A DNA stretch of 64,000 nucleotides from Turnera subulata (GCA_028386065.3 JAKUCV010001538.1:1-64000); one strand, 5' to 3'. Shown: positions 1 through 12,167, numbered from the stretch's first letter. Notes: generated from the letters alone by a model not told the origin. Program-made: numbers and translations.

Positions 1-38
1 TGAAAAACCAATACCTAAAAACCTGATTCCTAAATTCT
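1..38. repeat. Relic copy 0 of the knottin-gene 3' flank (end only)
   Basis: This short stretch matches the 3' flank of the knottin-like gene at about 25,059-25,098 (shared text such as ccaatacctaaaaacct and cctaaattcttg) and also about 1,150-1,180. The match stops where a solo LTR begins. It is therefore the tail of a further tandem copy whose remainder lies left of the window. Confidence 0.6.
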
Positions 39-973
39 TGTTGAGACGACCCGACCTCTATTTACCAAACAAACAGTGTTCACTGAGTAACAGTGACGCC
101 ACATGGCCATCATACATTGAAAGAGAAATTTCACCATGGTAACATAGTCAATTAAAACAAAAATCACATTTCCATTACTCGACACAGGGACATCACTATT
201 AGCACAGCAGAAGCATTTTCTAGATATTCAGAGACAACTTATGTAGGACTTAATGCATGCTAATGGATACGAGTCCTGCCCGAGGTAAAGCCACAACCGC
301 CTGGATGCAATCCTGATTAATGATCAACTAACCTGCATGGACTGTGTGAGGGGTGAGACCAACCACTGTCTCACCGATAAACGAATAAACCACAGTATAC
401 AAGCAACCGCAATAACATGGAACTAGCAACAAAGACAATAAAGAATAACAAACACAGTATGCCCTCGAATCAGACAAATATCCAAACAGCTCACTGTCCA
501 ACTGCACACTGATATATTTATAGAACTTATAGACTCACGGTCAACTTATAACAGACTTTCCAAATTTTATTATTAGGGCCCCGTCACTAGTTAAATGTTG
601 GCCGTCGCCCGGTAGCCGATCTAGCTAGACCCAGGGTACTCCCCGTAACAAAAATCAACAAACCGGCACAGCCAAGTAGCGGACACCAAGCACATCTCCC
701 CCAGTGCCAAAATAACAATAATAATCAATAACCAGGTATAGACAGGGAGCGGACACCAAGCACACCTCCCCCCGCACCAAAATAACAACAGGACTACCAT
801 CAGGCAGTTCTAACATTTAACCGTGACACTAAACGTCTAAGTGATTCCATTTTATTATTAACCTCTAATCTGGCTAACCAACATCTCCCATCTACCCAAG
901 CAGGCTCTCGGCCTCACAGCTCCTTTGGGAAACCAATCCAACATTTCAAATTAGGTTACTGTTGTTAACAACA
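39..973. mobile_element. Probable solo LTR of an LTR retrotransposon
   Basis: The segment begins TGTTGAGACGACC and ends GTTAACAACA, giving matched TGTTG...CAACA ends typical of plant LTRs, and it interrupts sequence otherwise homologous to the knottin-gene flank. Immediate flanks are attct and (overlapping by a base) attcc, a possible imperfect 5-bp target duplication. Inside is a local tandem duplication (about 681-770) built on agcggacaccaagcaca. No gag-pol is present, so it is a solo LTR, perhaps of a Ty3/gypsy element. The superfamily is inferred, not shown. Confidence 0.5.
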
Positions 974-1001
974 TTCCAGAGTATACTTGATCACCAATAA
1001 T

Positions 1002-1180
1002 TCATGTATTGTCGTCTTTGTTTACTCCCTTTTCTTTTTTTTGCCGAGGAAAACGTAGCTTCGTTTCATTTAACATGTTGGCTTGGTTAGGTGACAACTG
1101 AATTTGTAATGTGGTGGAGACCGTGCTGGGCGAAATATTTCCGTCAAATTGAAAAAACCAATACCTAAAAACCTAATTCC
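1002..1180 (+). pseudogene. Relic copy 1 of the knottin-gene 3' flank
   Basis: Sequence from tcatgtattgtcgtctttg onward is nearly identical to 18,890-18,974 joined to 24,981-25,090, i.e. the 3' flank of the knottin-like gene as it was before the LINE inserted there. Only the downstream flank survives; no knottin coding sequence is seen upstream, where the solo LTR sits. Because this copy lacks the LINE, the duplication predates the LINE insertion or the LINE hit only the other copy. Confidence 0.75.
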
Positions 1181-2506
1181 GGGCCTGTTTGGTACCATTT
1201 CAGTTTTTAAGTTTTTGGTTTATCATAAACCAAAATGGGTTTATTGTTTTGGTTTTTATTTTTTATAAAAACTACTTTGAAACTAATAACATAATATATG
1301 TAATTACTTTATTATTTAAAATAAATTATTTACGTGAATAAAAAATTATGATCTTTCATCACATAAATGTAATTTGTATATAAAAATTTAACAAAATAAT
1401 GTTATGAGAGTAATGTCAAATTTACTACATTTTAAAAGTTATAAAAATATATAACAATATTCATGTATCAAAAATAAATCAAAATTATAATATTAATGTT
1501 GATCATATCTATTCCACAGCTATTGTGCTACTCTATCTCGAGTCTGACTATTTGCTGAAGTTGTCTATAATTAATATCTCTTTCTTCAGGTGTAGTTTAG
1601 GATTTAGAATTTAGGTTTTAAAGTTTTAAGATTTAAATTTTTAAGATTCAGGGTTTAGGATTTTAAGGTTTAATATTTATAGTTTTAGGGTTTAAGGTTT
1701 TAAGATTTACGGGATTCAGGGGTTGAGGATTAAAGGTTTAGGGTTTAAGATTTTAGAGTTTAGGATTTTAAGGTTTAAGGTTTAGGAATTTTGGATTTAG
1801 AAATTGAGGGTTTAAGATTTAACATTTTAGTATTTTATGTTTAAAGTTTAGGGTTTGGAGTTTAGGATTTTAGGGTTTATGGTTTAAGATTTTAGAGTTT
1901 AAGATTAGAGTTTAGTGTTTAGGTTTAGAGTTTTAGGGCTTAAAGTTTGGGTGTAGGATTTTAGGATTTAGGGTTTAAAATTTTAAGATTTTTTAGGGTT
2001 AAGGATTTAGGGTTGGGGTTTAGGGTTTAAAATTTTTAGATTTTTAGGGTTAAAGATTCAAGATTTGGGTTTAGGGCTTAAATTTTCAGATTTTTAGGGT
2101 TAAGGATTCAAGATTTGGGTTTAGGGCTTAAAATTTTTTGATTTTTAGGGTTAAGGATTCAAGATTTGGGTTTAGGGTTTAAAATTTTAAAGGTTTTTAG
2201 GGTTTAAGATTCAGGTTTAGCGTTTAGAATTTTTGGGTTTAAAAGTTTAAAGATTTTTAGGGTTCAGGATACATAGTTTGGGTTTAGGGTATAGTTTTGA
2301 GTTTAAAGTTTTTGGGTTTTAGAGTTTAGAGTTAATTTATTACCCAGAAACAAAAACACAAAAACCACTTTTTATGGTTTCTTTAAATTTAGATTTTGTT
2401 GCCACTTGATGCTTAAAAAAAAAAGAAAACCAAGCTGTCTAGCCAAGCATGTTTTTAGTTTTTTTTTAGGAAAAATAAATCAAAAACTACAACGATACCA
2501 AACAGG
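1181..2506. mobile_element. Non-autonomous terminal-inverted-repeat DNA element
   Basis: The left end reads GGGCCTGTTTGGTACC and the right end is its inverted counterpart (GATACCAAACAGG): an 11-bp perfect core CCTGTTTGGTA plus further imperfect matches. It sits inside relic copy 1: flanking text resumes as aatgtggatcaggtag, as at 25,101. A clear target duplication is not visible and about 11 bp of the flank seem lost, so the superfamily (hAT, PIF or Mutator) is unresolved. It has no coding capacity; the interior is AT-rich with a telomere-like block. Confidence 0.6.
1590..2336 (+). repeat. Degenerate telomere-like (TTTAGGG) block
   Basis: Roughly 750 bp consists of variants of TTTAGGG (such as agggtttaggg, ttaggatttt, gtttaaggttt), with longer subrepeats near 2,030-2,200 built on aggattcaagatttgggtttagggctt. 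Strand bias is complete: all units read TTTAGGG on plus. It lies inside a TIR element and is therefore an internal repeat, not a chromosome end. Confidence 0.7.
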
Positions 2507-3559
2507 TAATGTGGATCAGGTAGTTTTTTTTATTTCTCTTTATTAATATTGAGGAGAATATTCTTTTAATTCACCGATCAAACTAATGTTTGTGGTTGTG
2601 GGAGTCTTCATATATATTGAGGACTTATAGGAGAGTGTAAAATATATGGGTTCCTTTCTTTTATATACACAATATGTGTTACTGACTACACTCGTATCTA
2701 TCCAAACAAAATCAGCCAATTATTGTTTAGCCAAAAAAAATTAATTCCTTTATTTTTCCTACTGAATCTTCAAAAACATATTATCTTACTAATTATAGAA
2801 GTTCAAAAGATCTAGACATCTAATTAACTTATTTGACCTAGTCAATCAAATTTAAAAATTATTTTTTTTTCAGAAACTATTAAGTTTTTTTTATTAGAAA
2901 CAAGATCTATTTTCTTAAAAAATCTAATAACTAGTTTCTTCTTTTTTTCCAAGTTTCAGTGTTTCATAAATTATTTAGGTTCATCCAGTTGTTATAAATA
3001 TTCTCTTTGTTATAATTATTCTCTTTTATTTTTCTTTTAGTTTTGTTTTGATGTAATTTTCTAATGTAATAAATAAATTTCAAAAATATCCAATTTCAAT
3101 TTTCAATATCTCTTGTTATAGGTAAGTAGATTAAGATAGGTAGGAAATTTTAATCTCTTTTAAATTGAGGTTAGAAATCAATTCGTGACTTAATGTAACT
3201 CATCTTAGCACTCATTTAATTTCTATTTTAAATTTACATTTATACTTTTTAATGGTTTAGTTAATATACATCAAACACTAAAGAAATAATTTGATGGGCT
3301 ATGAATTATTAATTACATTGAAAATATGCAATCTATGCACCATTTTTAAAGTATGAGAATACATACGAAGCAATTACAATATTTTTAATATTTTTACCTA
3401 CACTGGAAAATATTTCTGGAGGCACCACTGCTTGGACAAATATGCCCACATACATTCTATAATTTTCTCAAAGCCAAAGGCGCCACTTACATTACACTGC
3501 AGGCAATGTACTAGTATAATCTTTTTACACCAAGTCACCAAGAGTATAATGCAAAGCAA
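2507..3559. other. AT-rich intergenic DNA, nothing recognised
   Basis: The first ~20 bp continue the knottin-gene flank (aatgtggatcaggtag). After that the sequence is AT-rich with many short homopolymers. I see no gene, RNA or defined transposon end up to the hAT-like element at 3,560. Confidence 0.6.
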
Positions 3560-3738
3560 CAGGGGCGGATCCATGGAAAAAAAATTAGGGGGGGCCAAAT
3601 ATAACACTATTAAATTTAATAGGGACTTAATTGCACTAAATGTGGTTTTTTAAAAAAATAGGGGTGCAAAAATGCCAAATGATGGTATCAAACCCTCGGT
3701 CATGGCTTGGGACAAAGCACCCCAACCACCAAACTATA

Positions 3739-5253
3739 TGTAAGTATCCAGGCATGCAAAACTTGACAATCAAGAGCAGCGGAAAGACCCGGAAATCTTG
3801 GAGGATCCAAGTGAAGCAACTAAACCGAACAACAAAATTGAACATACCTGAAACGGTTAGGATCTTTCACCTAACTGAAGAACCGAATCAGCTAGAACAA
3901 GAAGGATATCCTGCTCCTCTACGGTATCCACACGAACCGTCAATCACAGACTGGAATCCTCTCACAATCTCTAACCCCCGAGCACTCCCGAACCGTGGTG
4001 CTAGCTACGGATTTCCGGGAGCTATATGTGGTATTTTTGGTATCTCTTTCTTTCACAAAGAAGAGAGAAAGATGTGTGTGTGTTTCTTGCTCTGAAAAAC
4101 TCAAAATTCAGAACACAAGAGAGAGTGAGAAGGGTCAAGAGTAATCAGATTACTCTCCCTCAATTAGTGCTAAGAGACAATGGAAATAATGGCCAACATA
4201 ATGGCCCATTATCTTTTATGATTATGTCTCCACACAACCATGTCTCAACTAATGTACAGACACTCATCACAGCACTAACTTGGTCCAATAATCCTGTCAA
4301 TAACTGAACCAAACCAGCCCAAAACGACCCTGGTCCAACCACGGTCCAACCATGGTCCAACCACACCCGGTCGAACCATGATCCAACCACGGTTCAACCA
4401 CCTGCTCGAATCAACGATTCTATGTGTGTGACCCTGTAGGCACTTGTAACGTCCGACAATAATTGTAAAATCTCATTTTACAATTATAAGCAAAGAGCGG
4501 CGTCTAGCAACACATCATTGCTACCCGAACGACAAGAACAGTACTGATTCTATATGCCTCATAACATGCCATCGTCCTTTCGTCCCATTATCAAGAATAA
4601 ACCGAGACATGGAAAACGTCAATCTCGTATATGTTTAATCTTAGTTTCTTGATCCCGGAGTTAACTGTGTAAAACGGATCCTAATGATATCACCATATCA
4701 TATAATCCGAGCATGGCCATGCATTTATAGTTCAACTCTATCAAGAGGCCCATCTTATAATATACCCGTTATATGGGTCGGATGAATCCCATCTTGATCA
4801 ATCAAAAGCCACTACACATTTATGATAAACCTAATGATTACCCTTAAGTCCACCCAGTTACGGATGACTAGGAATAATATCAAAGTATATGACTTACATG
4901 TTTGGGAACCTTGATGATCTCAGGTCTAAGGACAATACATATAAGAACCACTAATGACAATCATATAACGTTCCATGTAGGGTTCTTATGTGGGTTGGTC
5001 CAGTCCACAAGTTCTCTAACTTGTACCTGTGTGTAGAATTCATATCACATATCAATTCTCAACATATAGTCTTAATTTATTATTACAACCCATCCATAAT
5101 AATAATCAACTAGGGACATTTAAGAATATGAAATATTCTAGGGTTATAAATATGTGCAAGCGATTATCTCATAATCATATTTATTGGAATAACCTTAATG
5201 TATATACATGACTACAATCATCCATTGATTGGCTTTTTGGGATATTACTAACA
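3739..5253 (-). repeat. 3' LTR of copia A
   Basis: 1,515 bp, TGTTAGTAATATCC...ATACTTACA on minus. Aligns end to end with 10,650-12,167 with scattered substitutions. Short reading frames inside it are repeated in the other LTR and are not genes. It carries a short minisatellite at 4,331-4,401. Confidence 0.93.
4331..4401. repeat. Minisatellite of tggtccaaccac units inside the LTR
   Basis: Five to six degenerate copies of (c/t)ggtccaacca occur in a row, on minus as ggttggaccgtgg-like units. The equivalent array is at about 11,242-11,312 in the 5' LTR, so it was part of the LTR at insertion. Confidence 0.75.
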
Positions 5254-5267
5254 ACCTCCCACTTGCA

Positions 5268-8200
5268 CTAAAGCCAATCAACCATGTATCTAATACTAAT
5301 GGATGCGCAATGACCATCATGCTTCTGCTGTGTGAGTGGCTTAGTCAAGGGATCTGCTACATTGTTCTCAGAAGGAACTCTGCACAGCCTGACATCGCCT
5401 CTATCTAAGATCTCTCTAATAAGATAATAGCGTCGGAGCATATGTTTGGATCTCTGGTGGTATTTAGGCTCTTGAGCCTGCACGATTGTTCCATTATTGT
5501 CACAATAGAGCTCAATCGGACTCTCAATACTAGGAACCACCCCAAGTTCAGTTACGAACTTCTTAATCCAAACAGCCTCTTTTGCCGCATCTGAGGCAGC
5601 AATGTACTCAGCCTCGGTTGTAGAATCTGCAACTGTCTCTTGCTTAGAACTCTTCCAGCATACACTACCACCTCTAAGACAAAACACATAACCTGATTGC
5701 GATCTGAAGTCATCCCTGTCTGTTTGGAAGCTAGCATCTGTGTAACCCTTTACAACAAGCTCATCAATGCTTCCATACTCTAAGAATGCATCCTTAGTCC
5801 TTCTCAAGTACTTAAGGATGTTCTTAACCGCTGTCCAGTGACTCTCACCGGGATCAGATTGATATCTGCTTGTGACACTCAAAGCATAAGCGACATCCGG
5901 TCGTGTACATAGCATGGCATACATGATCGATCCTATTGCTGAAGCATAAGGGATCTTACTCATCCGCTCTCTCTCCTTCGATGTACTAGGACATTGATTC
6001 TTAGAGATAGATACGCCATGTGACATAGGCAAGAATCCTTTCTTAGAATCTTGCATGCTAAACCTCTTTAGCACCTTGTCAATATACGTACTCTGACTTA
6101 GCACGAGAAGCCTTTTGGATCTATCTCTATAGAACTTTATACCTAACACATAGGCAGCTTCTCCTAAGTCCTTCATCGAGAAATTCTTCCCTAACCAAGT
6201 CTTTACAGACTGTAGTGTCGGAATATCATTCCCAACGAGTAAAATGTCGTCAACATACAACAACAAGAAAACAACAGTGCTCCCACTAACCTTCTTGTAA
6301 ACACATGGTTCATCTTCATTCTTAATGAAACCACACTCTTTGATTACTTCATTAAAACAAAGATTCCAACTCCTAGAAGCAAGCTTCAACCCATAAATGG
6401 ATCTTTGCAACTTGCATACCATATTAGCATTCTCTGGATCGACAAAACCTTCAGGTTGTGTCATGTACACATCCTCTAAAAGATTTCCATTTAGGAAAGT
6501 GGTTTTTACATCCATCTGCCATATCTCATAATTATGGTATGCAGCTATTGCAGAATCCGGATGGATTTAACCATGGCAACTGGTGAGAAAGTTTCATCAT
6601 AGTCTATACCATGAACTTGTTTGAAACCTTTCGCAACCAATCGCCCTTTATAGGTAATCACATTACCATCCATGTCGGTCTTTTTCTTAAAGACCCATTT
6701 GCACCCTATGGGTTTTACCCCTTCGGGTGGATCAACCAAGGTCCATACCTTGTTTTCATACATGGATTCCATTTCCGAATTCATGGCTTCTAGCCACTTC
6801 TTGGAGTCCGAACCCGTAATGGCTTGCTGATATGAAGTGGACTCATCCTCATCTATGCGCATCACATCTCCAGTATGAGTCATAAGAAATCCATATCTCT
6901 CAGGCTCATACCGAATCCTATCCGACCTACGCGGTCCATGTGTTATAGGTACAGGATTCTCATCCACAACATCTTGTGGTTCTTGTCCTTGTTCCATCTC
7001 AGCCTCTAGATCTCGAAATTCCTCGAGTTCTATTTTTCTCCCACTGATTCCTCTACAAATAAATTGTTTTTCTAGAAAAATAGCAATCCGAGCAACAAAC
7101 ACTTTGTGGTCGGTAGGATTATAGAAGTAATACCCTTTTGTTTCCTTAGGGTATACTTACAAAGATGCACTTCTCGGATTTAGGGCCGAGTTTATCTGAT
7201 GCTTCACGTCTCACGTAAGCCTCACAACCCCAAATCCTCATAAAAGATAAATTGGGACGCCTCCCAGTCCATATCTCATATGGTGTCTTTTCGACGGATT
7301 TAGATGGAACACAGTTAAGTGTAAATGCAACACTCAATAATGCCTGTCCCCAAAATGAAGAAGGAAGGTCAGCTTGACTCATCATCGAACGAACCATGTC
7401 TAACAAGGTTCTATTTCTCCTTTCGGATACACCATTCCATTGAGGCGTACCCGGTGGAGTGAGCTGTGATACTATACCACACTCCTTTAGATGATCAAGA
7501 AATTCTCGGTCTAAGTATTCACCTCCTCGATCTGATCAAAGCATTTTAATGCACTTGCCGAGTTGGTTCTGTACTTTATTCTTGAATTCTTTGAACTTTT
7601 CAAAGGATTCTGACTTGTGTCTCATTAGATACACATAGCCATACCTACTGAAATCGTCAGTAAATGTAATGAAGTATTGAAATCCACCTCTAGCTTGTTT
7701 CGACATCGGTCCACATACATCACTATGTATAAGACCTAACAAGTCCGAAGCTCTTTCACCTTTACCGGTAAAAGGAGCCTTCGTCATCTTGCCTAACAAA
7801 CATGACTCACATGTCTCAAATGATTCAAAATCAAATGAGTCTAAAAGTCCATCTTTATGGAGTTTAGATATACGTGTCTCGTTTATATGGCCCAATCGAC
7901 AATGCCAAAGATAGATTTCATTAGCATCGTTCATTCTAACCTTCTTCGTATTAACGTTATAGATTGCGGTTTCTAGGTTAAGAACATACAAACCATTGCT
8001 TAAATACGCACCACCATAATAAACATCATTGAAATAAATAAAACAACAATTGTCCTTTATTACAAATGAAAAACCTTTCTTGTTAAGACAAGACACAGAA
8101 ATCAAATTCCTGCTTATGGTCGGTACATAATAACAATTGTCCAGTTCTAAAACCAAACCACTCGGTAAGGTAAGATAGTAAGGTCCTACGGCTAATGCAG

Positions 8201-9215
8201 CAACTCTTGCTCCAGTTCCTATGCACAGGTCTATCTTACCCTTTGCCAATCTTCTACTCTTTCTCAGTTCCTGCACATTTACACAAATGTGAGAACCACA
8301 TACGGTATCTAATACCCATGATGCAGAGATGGAGATATTAGCTTCTATAACGAAGATACCTGAAGTGGAAGTCTTACTTCCCTTGTGCTTTTTCACCTCT
8401 TCAAGGTAAACAGGGCAGTTGCGCTTCCAATGGCTTGGTTTATTGCAATGGAAACAATGTCCTTCCTTTGCAATACCACCCTTGGGTTTCAGCACATGAT
8501 CACAAGAAGATGCACATGCACCAAACTTTTTGGCACATTTCTTCTTCTTGTTAAACTTTGCTTTACCCTTTCCTTTGCCTTTTCCAATCATCATAATGTT
8601 GGATTTATTTGCCCTCATTTGTTGCTCAACTGTTCCCAACATGTTAAGCAACTCAGACAATGATTTGTCAAGATGATTTATATTGAAGTTCATGACAAAT
8701 TGGCTGTAACTATCCGGCAACGATTGCAGGACTAGATCAACTGCCAACTCCTTTTGCAAAGGAAAACCAAGACCCTCAAGGTTCTCAATGTAACCAATCA
8801 TTTTGAGCACATGAGGTCTCACGGGTGATGACTCAGCCATCTTGCATTGGAACAATGCCTTAGAGGTCTCATACCTCTCATGCCTAGCTTGCTCTTCAAA
8901 AAGCATTTTCAGATGTTCGATCATATTGAATGCACCCAAGTTCTCATGTTGCTTCTGAAGCTCAGAGTCCATGTTAACAAGCATAAGGCATGCTGCATCT
9001 AATGCATCATCAAGGTGCTTCTTGTAAGCATCCCTTTCTGCCCTTGGAGCACTAGGCGCCGGTTCATTCGGAACAAGCCCTTCGAGGACATACAACTTCT
9101 TTTCTTGTCTGAGGACTATCCTCAAGTTGCGATACCATTTTAGGAAGTTATTCCCATTCAACTTTTCCTTCTCAAAGACAGATCGCAGTGACATTGTGCT
9201 AGTGTTTTGTGCCAT
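5268..9215 (-). pseudogene. Broken copia gag-pol polyprotein (element A)
   Basis: Reading from 9,215: gag with a CX2CX4HX4C knuckle (CFHCNKPSHWKRNC, about 8,445), protease, integrase with HHCC zinc finger and start of the catalytic core, then RT with YVDDILL (about 6,250) and RNase H (YTDASF) ending at a stop 15 bp from the LTR. Breaks seen: the protease active-site region reads LDTVCGS where a D-(S/T)-G triad is expected; an in-frame TGA at 7,533-7,535 in the integrase core; a frameshift near 7,160 after the integrase; another near 6,550 inside RT. Downstream blocks are otherwise intact. This copy cannot make a full polyprotein; it may still move in trans. Confidence 0.92.
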
Positions 9216-9779
9216 GGAAATTCTACAACAATGATCAACTCACACAAATAAGAGTCATGCATACAAAATCATTTAACAAGGAATTCTATTAAATGATACT
9301 CCTACTATATAAATCAAGACAATCATATAAGTAGGCCAAGATCCACATTTCACTACTAGATAAGTCAGCTTTGGCTGATCGCTTACTTCATAGCTATTTA
9401 GGTAGACAACTCTTGTCAATTACATCTCATGTAACTCTTGGATTGTTGAGTGAACAACACTTGTTCTTGTCTATCTCATAGACTTAGCTCAACTCCTTGC
9501 CTCTAAGTCCTTAATCTTATTAAGAAGACCTAGTTAAGTTCAAACCCACAATAAGCAGTTCAGATATTACAGTTATCCAGTCGCACCTTGCTAGGATAAA
9601 TATTGGCACCTTACTTTGGCAAAAACTACCAAGTGTTGATCTAAGCAATGATGAGTGCATATCATGGAAGGCAGCTAAGAACTTAATATTTATATCAACA
9701 TATGTTCATACATCACATGCATATAATCAACAATTCATACATTGATATTTTGTAAATTTGGAAACCAAAAATACATGTG

Positions 9780-10357
9780 AACATCGATGCCTAACTTGAA
9801 CATCGATGTTTTGAGAATCTGATTCTCCCAACTACTTGGCAGCACTCAGTATTTTGGCCATATCTAGAGCTGTAGAGCTCGGTTTGGTGCAATCTTGGTG
9901 TCTTTGGAAAGCTAAGAAGTAGTTCTACAACTTTGCTGTTCAGGCCAGACAATTCGGCCTCCTTCTGCCCCGAAGTTGCTGTTGAAGTCACTGGATTCTA
10001 GAACATCGATGTTTAACCCTTAAACATCGATGTTTGAAGTTTGCGAATCCACAGAACATCGATGTTGACAATCAAACATCGATGTTGGAGGTTGCCGAAC
10101 CCTCAGAACATCGATGTTGACAATCAAACATCGATGTTTGAGGTTGTCGAGCCTCAGAACATCGATGTTTACGATCAAACATCGATGTGTGAGGTTGCCG
10201 AGCCCACAGAACATCGATGTTAACGATCAAACATCGATGTTTGAGGTTGGCGAACGCATAGAACATCAATGTTAACACTTAAACATCGATGTTTTGACCT
10301 CTCCGCCGACAATCGACCTATGAGAACATCGATGTTCAAAGCTTAAACATCGATGTT
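9780..10357. repeat. Array of 12-bp palindromes AACATCGATGTT, ~52-bp period
   Basis: Sixteen copies (13 perfect, 3 with one or more changes) start at 9780, 9799, 10002, 10023, 10055, 10075, 10107, 10127, 10158, 10178, 10210, 10230, 10262, 10282, 10325 and 10346. They come as pairs 20-21 bp apart; in the core the pairs repeat every 51-52 bp. Spacers vary around a gaggttgccgagcc theme, while the palindrome, usually flanked as AAACATCGATGTTT, is conserved. The array lies in the leader between primer-binding site and gag. Confidence 0.95.
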
Positions 10358-10635
10358 GTAGGTATCATATACCTTTCAAGCACCCTTGTCGAACTCATTC
10401 GACTTTCTACCAAAACACACTTTGATTTATATCACATACCAATCAAGTGCCTGACATCAAAACACTTTTGACAAAAATAACTTCAACATATATCACATAT
10501 ACAAATGAATTCAGCATAACACATATACAAAATGAATTCAGCATATCACATATTCCAAATTGAACTTAACATATCACATACATTAAGATGAACATATCAC
10601 ATATGTACAACAATTCGGTTTAGAGCTTCACAAAA

Positions 10636-10648
10636 GGCTCCGCTACCA
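10636..10648 (-). promoter_or_regulatory. Primer-binding site of copia A
   Basis: On minus the site reads TGGTAGCGGAGCC one base inside the 5' LTR. This resembles the initiator-Met-tRNA complement (TGGTATCAGAGC) used by plant copia elements, and the same variant is at 61,414-61,426 in copia B. Confidence 0.85.
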
Positions 10649-10649
10649 C

Positions 10650-12167
10650 TGTAAGTATTCGAGCATGCAAAACTTGACAATCAAGAGCAGCGGAAAGACC
10701 CGGAAACCTTGGAGGATCCAAGTGAAGCAACTAAACCGAACAACAAAATTGAACATACCTGAAACGGTTAGGATCTTTCACCTAACTGAAGAACCGAATC
10801 AGCTAGAACAAGAAGGATATCTTGCTCCTCTACGGTATCTACACGAACCATCAATCACAGGCCGGAATCGTCTCACGATCTCCAACCCCCGAGCACTCCC
10901 GAACCGTGGTGCTAGCTACGGATTTCCGGGAGCTATATGTGGTGTTTTTGGTATCTCTTTCTTTCACAAAGAAGAGAGAAAGATGTGTGTGTGTTTCTTC
11001 CTCTGAAAAACTCAGAATTCAGAACACAAGAGAGAGTGAGAAGGGTCAAGAGTAATCAGATTACCCTCCCTCAAATAGTGCTAAGAGACAATGGAAATAA
11101 TGGCCAACATAATGACCCATTATCTTTTATGATTATGTCTCCACATAACTATGTCTCCACTAATGTACAAACACTCATCACAGCACTAACTTGGTCCAAT
11201 AATTCTGTCAATAACTGAACCAAACCAGCCCAAAACGACCCTGGTCTAACCACGGTCCAACCATAGTCCAACCACACCCGGTCAAACTATGGTCCAACCA
11301 CGGTTCAACCACCTTCTCGAATCAACGATTCTATGTGTGTGACCCTGTAGGCCCTTGTAACGTCCGGCAATAATTGTAAAATCTCATTTTACAATTATAA
11401 GCAAAGAGCGGCGTCTAGCAACACATCATTGCTACCCGAACGACAAGAACAGTACTGATTCTATATGCCTCGGAACATGTCATCGTCCTTTCGTCCCATT
11501 ATCAAGATTAAACCGAGACATGGAAAACGTCAATCTCGTATATGTTTAATCTTAGTTTCTCGATCCCCGAGTTAACTGTGTAAAACGGATCCTAATGATA
11601 TCACTATATCATATAATCAGAGCATGGCCATGCATTTACAGTTCAACTCTATCAAGAGGCCCATCTTATAATATACCTGTTATATGAGTCGGACGAATCT
11701 CATCTTGATCAATCAAAACCCACTACACATTTATGATATACCCAATGATTACCCTTAAGTCCACCTAGTTACGGATGACTAGGAATAATATCAAAGTATA
11801 TGACTTACATGTTTGGGAACCTTGATGATCTCAGGTCTAAGGACAATACATATAAGAACCACTAATGACAATCATATAACATTCCATGCAGGGTTCTTAT
11901 GTGGGTCGGTCCAGTCCACAAGTTCTCTAACTTGTACCCGTATGTAGAATTCATATCACATATAAATTCTCAACATACGCTAGTCTTAATTTATTATTAC
12001 AACCCATCCATAATAATAATCGACTAGGGACATTTAAGAATATGAAATATTCTAGGGTTATAAATATGTGCAAGCGATTATCTCATAAGCATATTTATTG
12101 GAATAACCTTAATGTATATACATGACTACAATCATCCATTGATTGGCTTTTGGGCATATTACTAACA
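10650..12167 (-). repeat. 5' LTR of copia A
   Basis: 1,518 bp; direct repeat of 3,739-5,253. On minus it begins TGTTAGTAATATGCC and ends ATACTTACA. Promoter elements should lie here but were not resolved. Confidence 0.93.

Larger units (their letters stand above)
9216..10649 (-). other. Long untranslated leader of copia A
   Basis: About 1.43 kb separate the gag start from the primer-binding site, much longer than in most copia elements. The distal two-fifths hold the palindrome array; next to the 5' LTR (10,480-10,610) are short repeats of catatcacatat and acaaaatgaattcagcata. No protein-coding signal is credible here: frames through the array are simple repeats. Confidence 0.8.
3739..12167 (-). 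mobile_element. Ty1-copia LTR retrotransposon A, structurally complete
   Basis: Two ~1.5-kb direct repeats (TGTAAGTAT...ATATTACTAACA on plus) bound the element, and exact 5-bp copies CTATA flank it at 3,734-3,738 and 12,168-12,172. All coding is on minus. From the 5' LTR at the right one reads: primer-binding site, long leader with palindrome array, gag with zinc knuckle, protease, integrase, reverse transcriptase, RNase H, then a purine-rich tract (minus strand of 5,254-5,266) next to the 3' LTR. The order protease-integrase-RT-RNase H defines copia. LTRs are very similar to each other, so insertion is fairly recent, but the polyprotein is broken in several places. It is nested in a hAT-like MITE. 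Confidence 0.93.

Noticed and set aside
49..960. A gene or promoter in the first kilobase
   Set aside because: Ends and internal repeats fit an LTR and no frame of note is present.
1590..2336. A chromosome end or telomere fusion point
   Set aside because: The repeat is degenerate and bounded by inverted repeats of a transposon that interrupts duplicated flank sequence.
3640..4307. Protein-coding genes of 90-150 codons
   Set aside because: The same frames recur at 10,665-11,218 because both lie in the LTRs of copia A; no domain or family features.
10020..10278. Open frames on both strands through the palindrome array
   Set aside because: They exist only because a simple repeat lacks stops; the translations are repeated HRC/NIDV units with no start context.
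9780..10357. CRISPR-like array (regular palindromic repeats with spacers)
   Set aside because: This is a plant retrotransposon leader. Repeats are only 12 bp, spacers are related to one another, and there are no cas genes.
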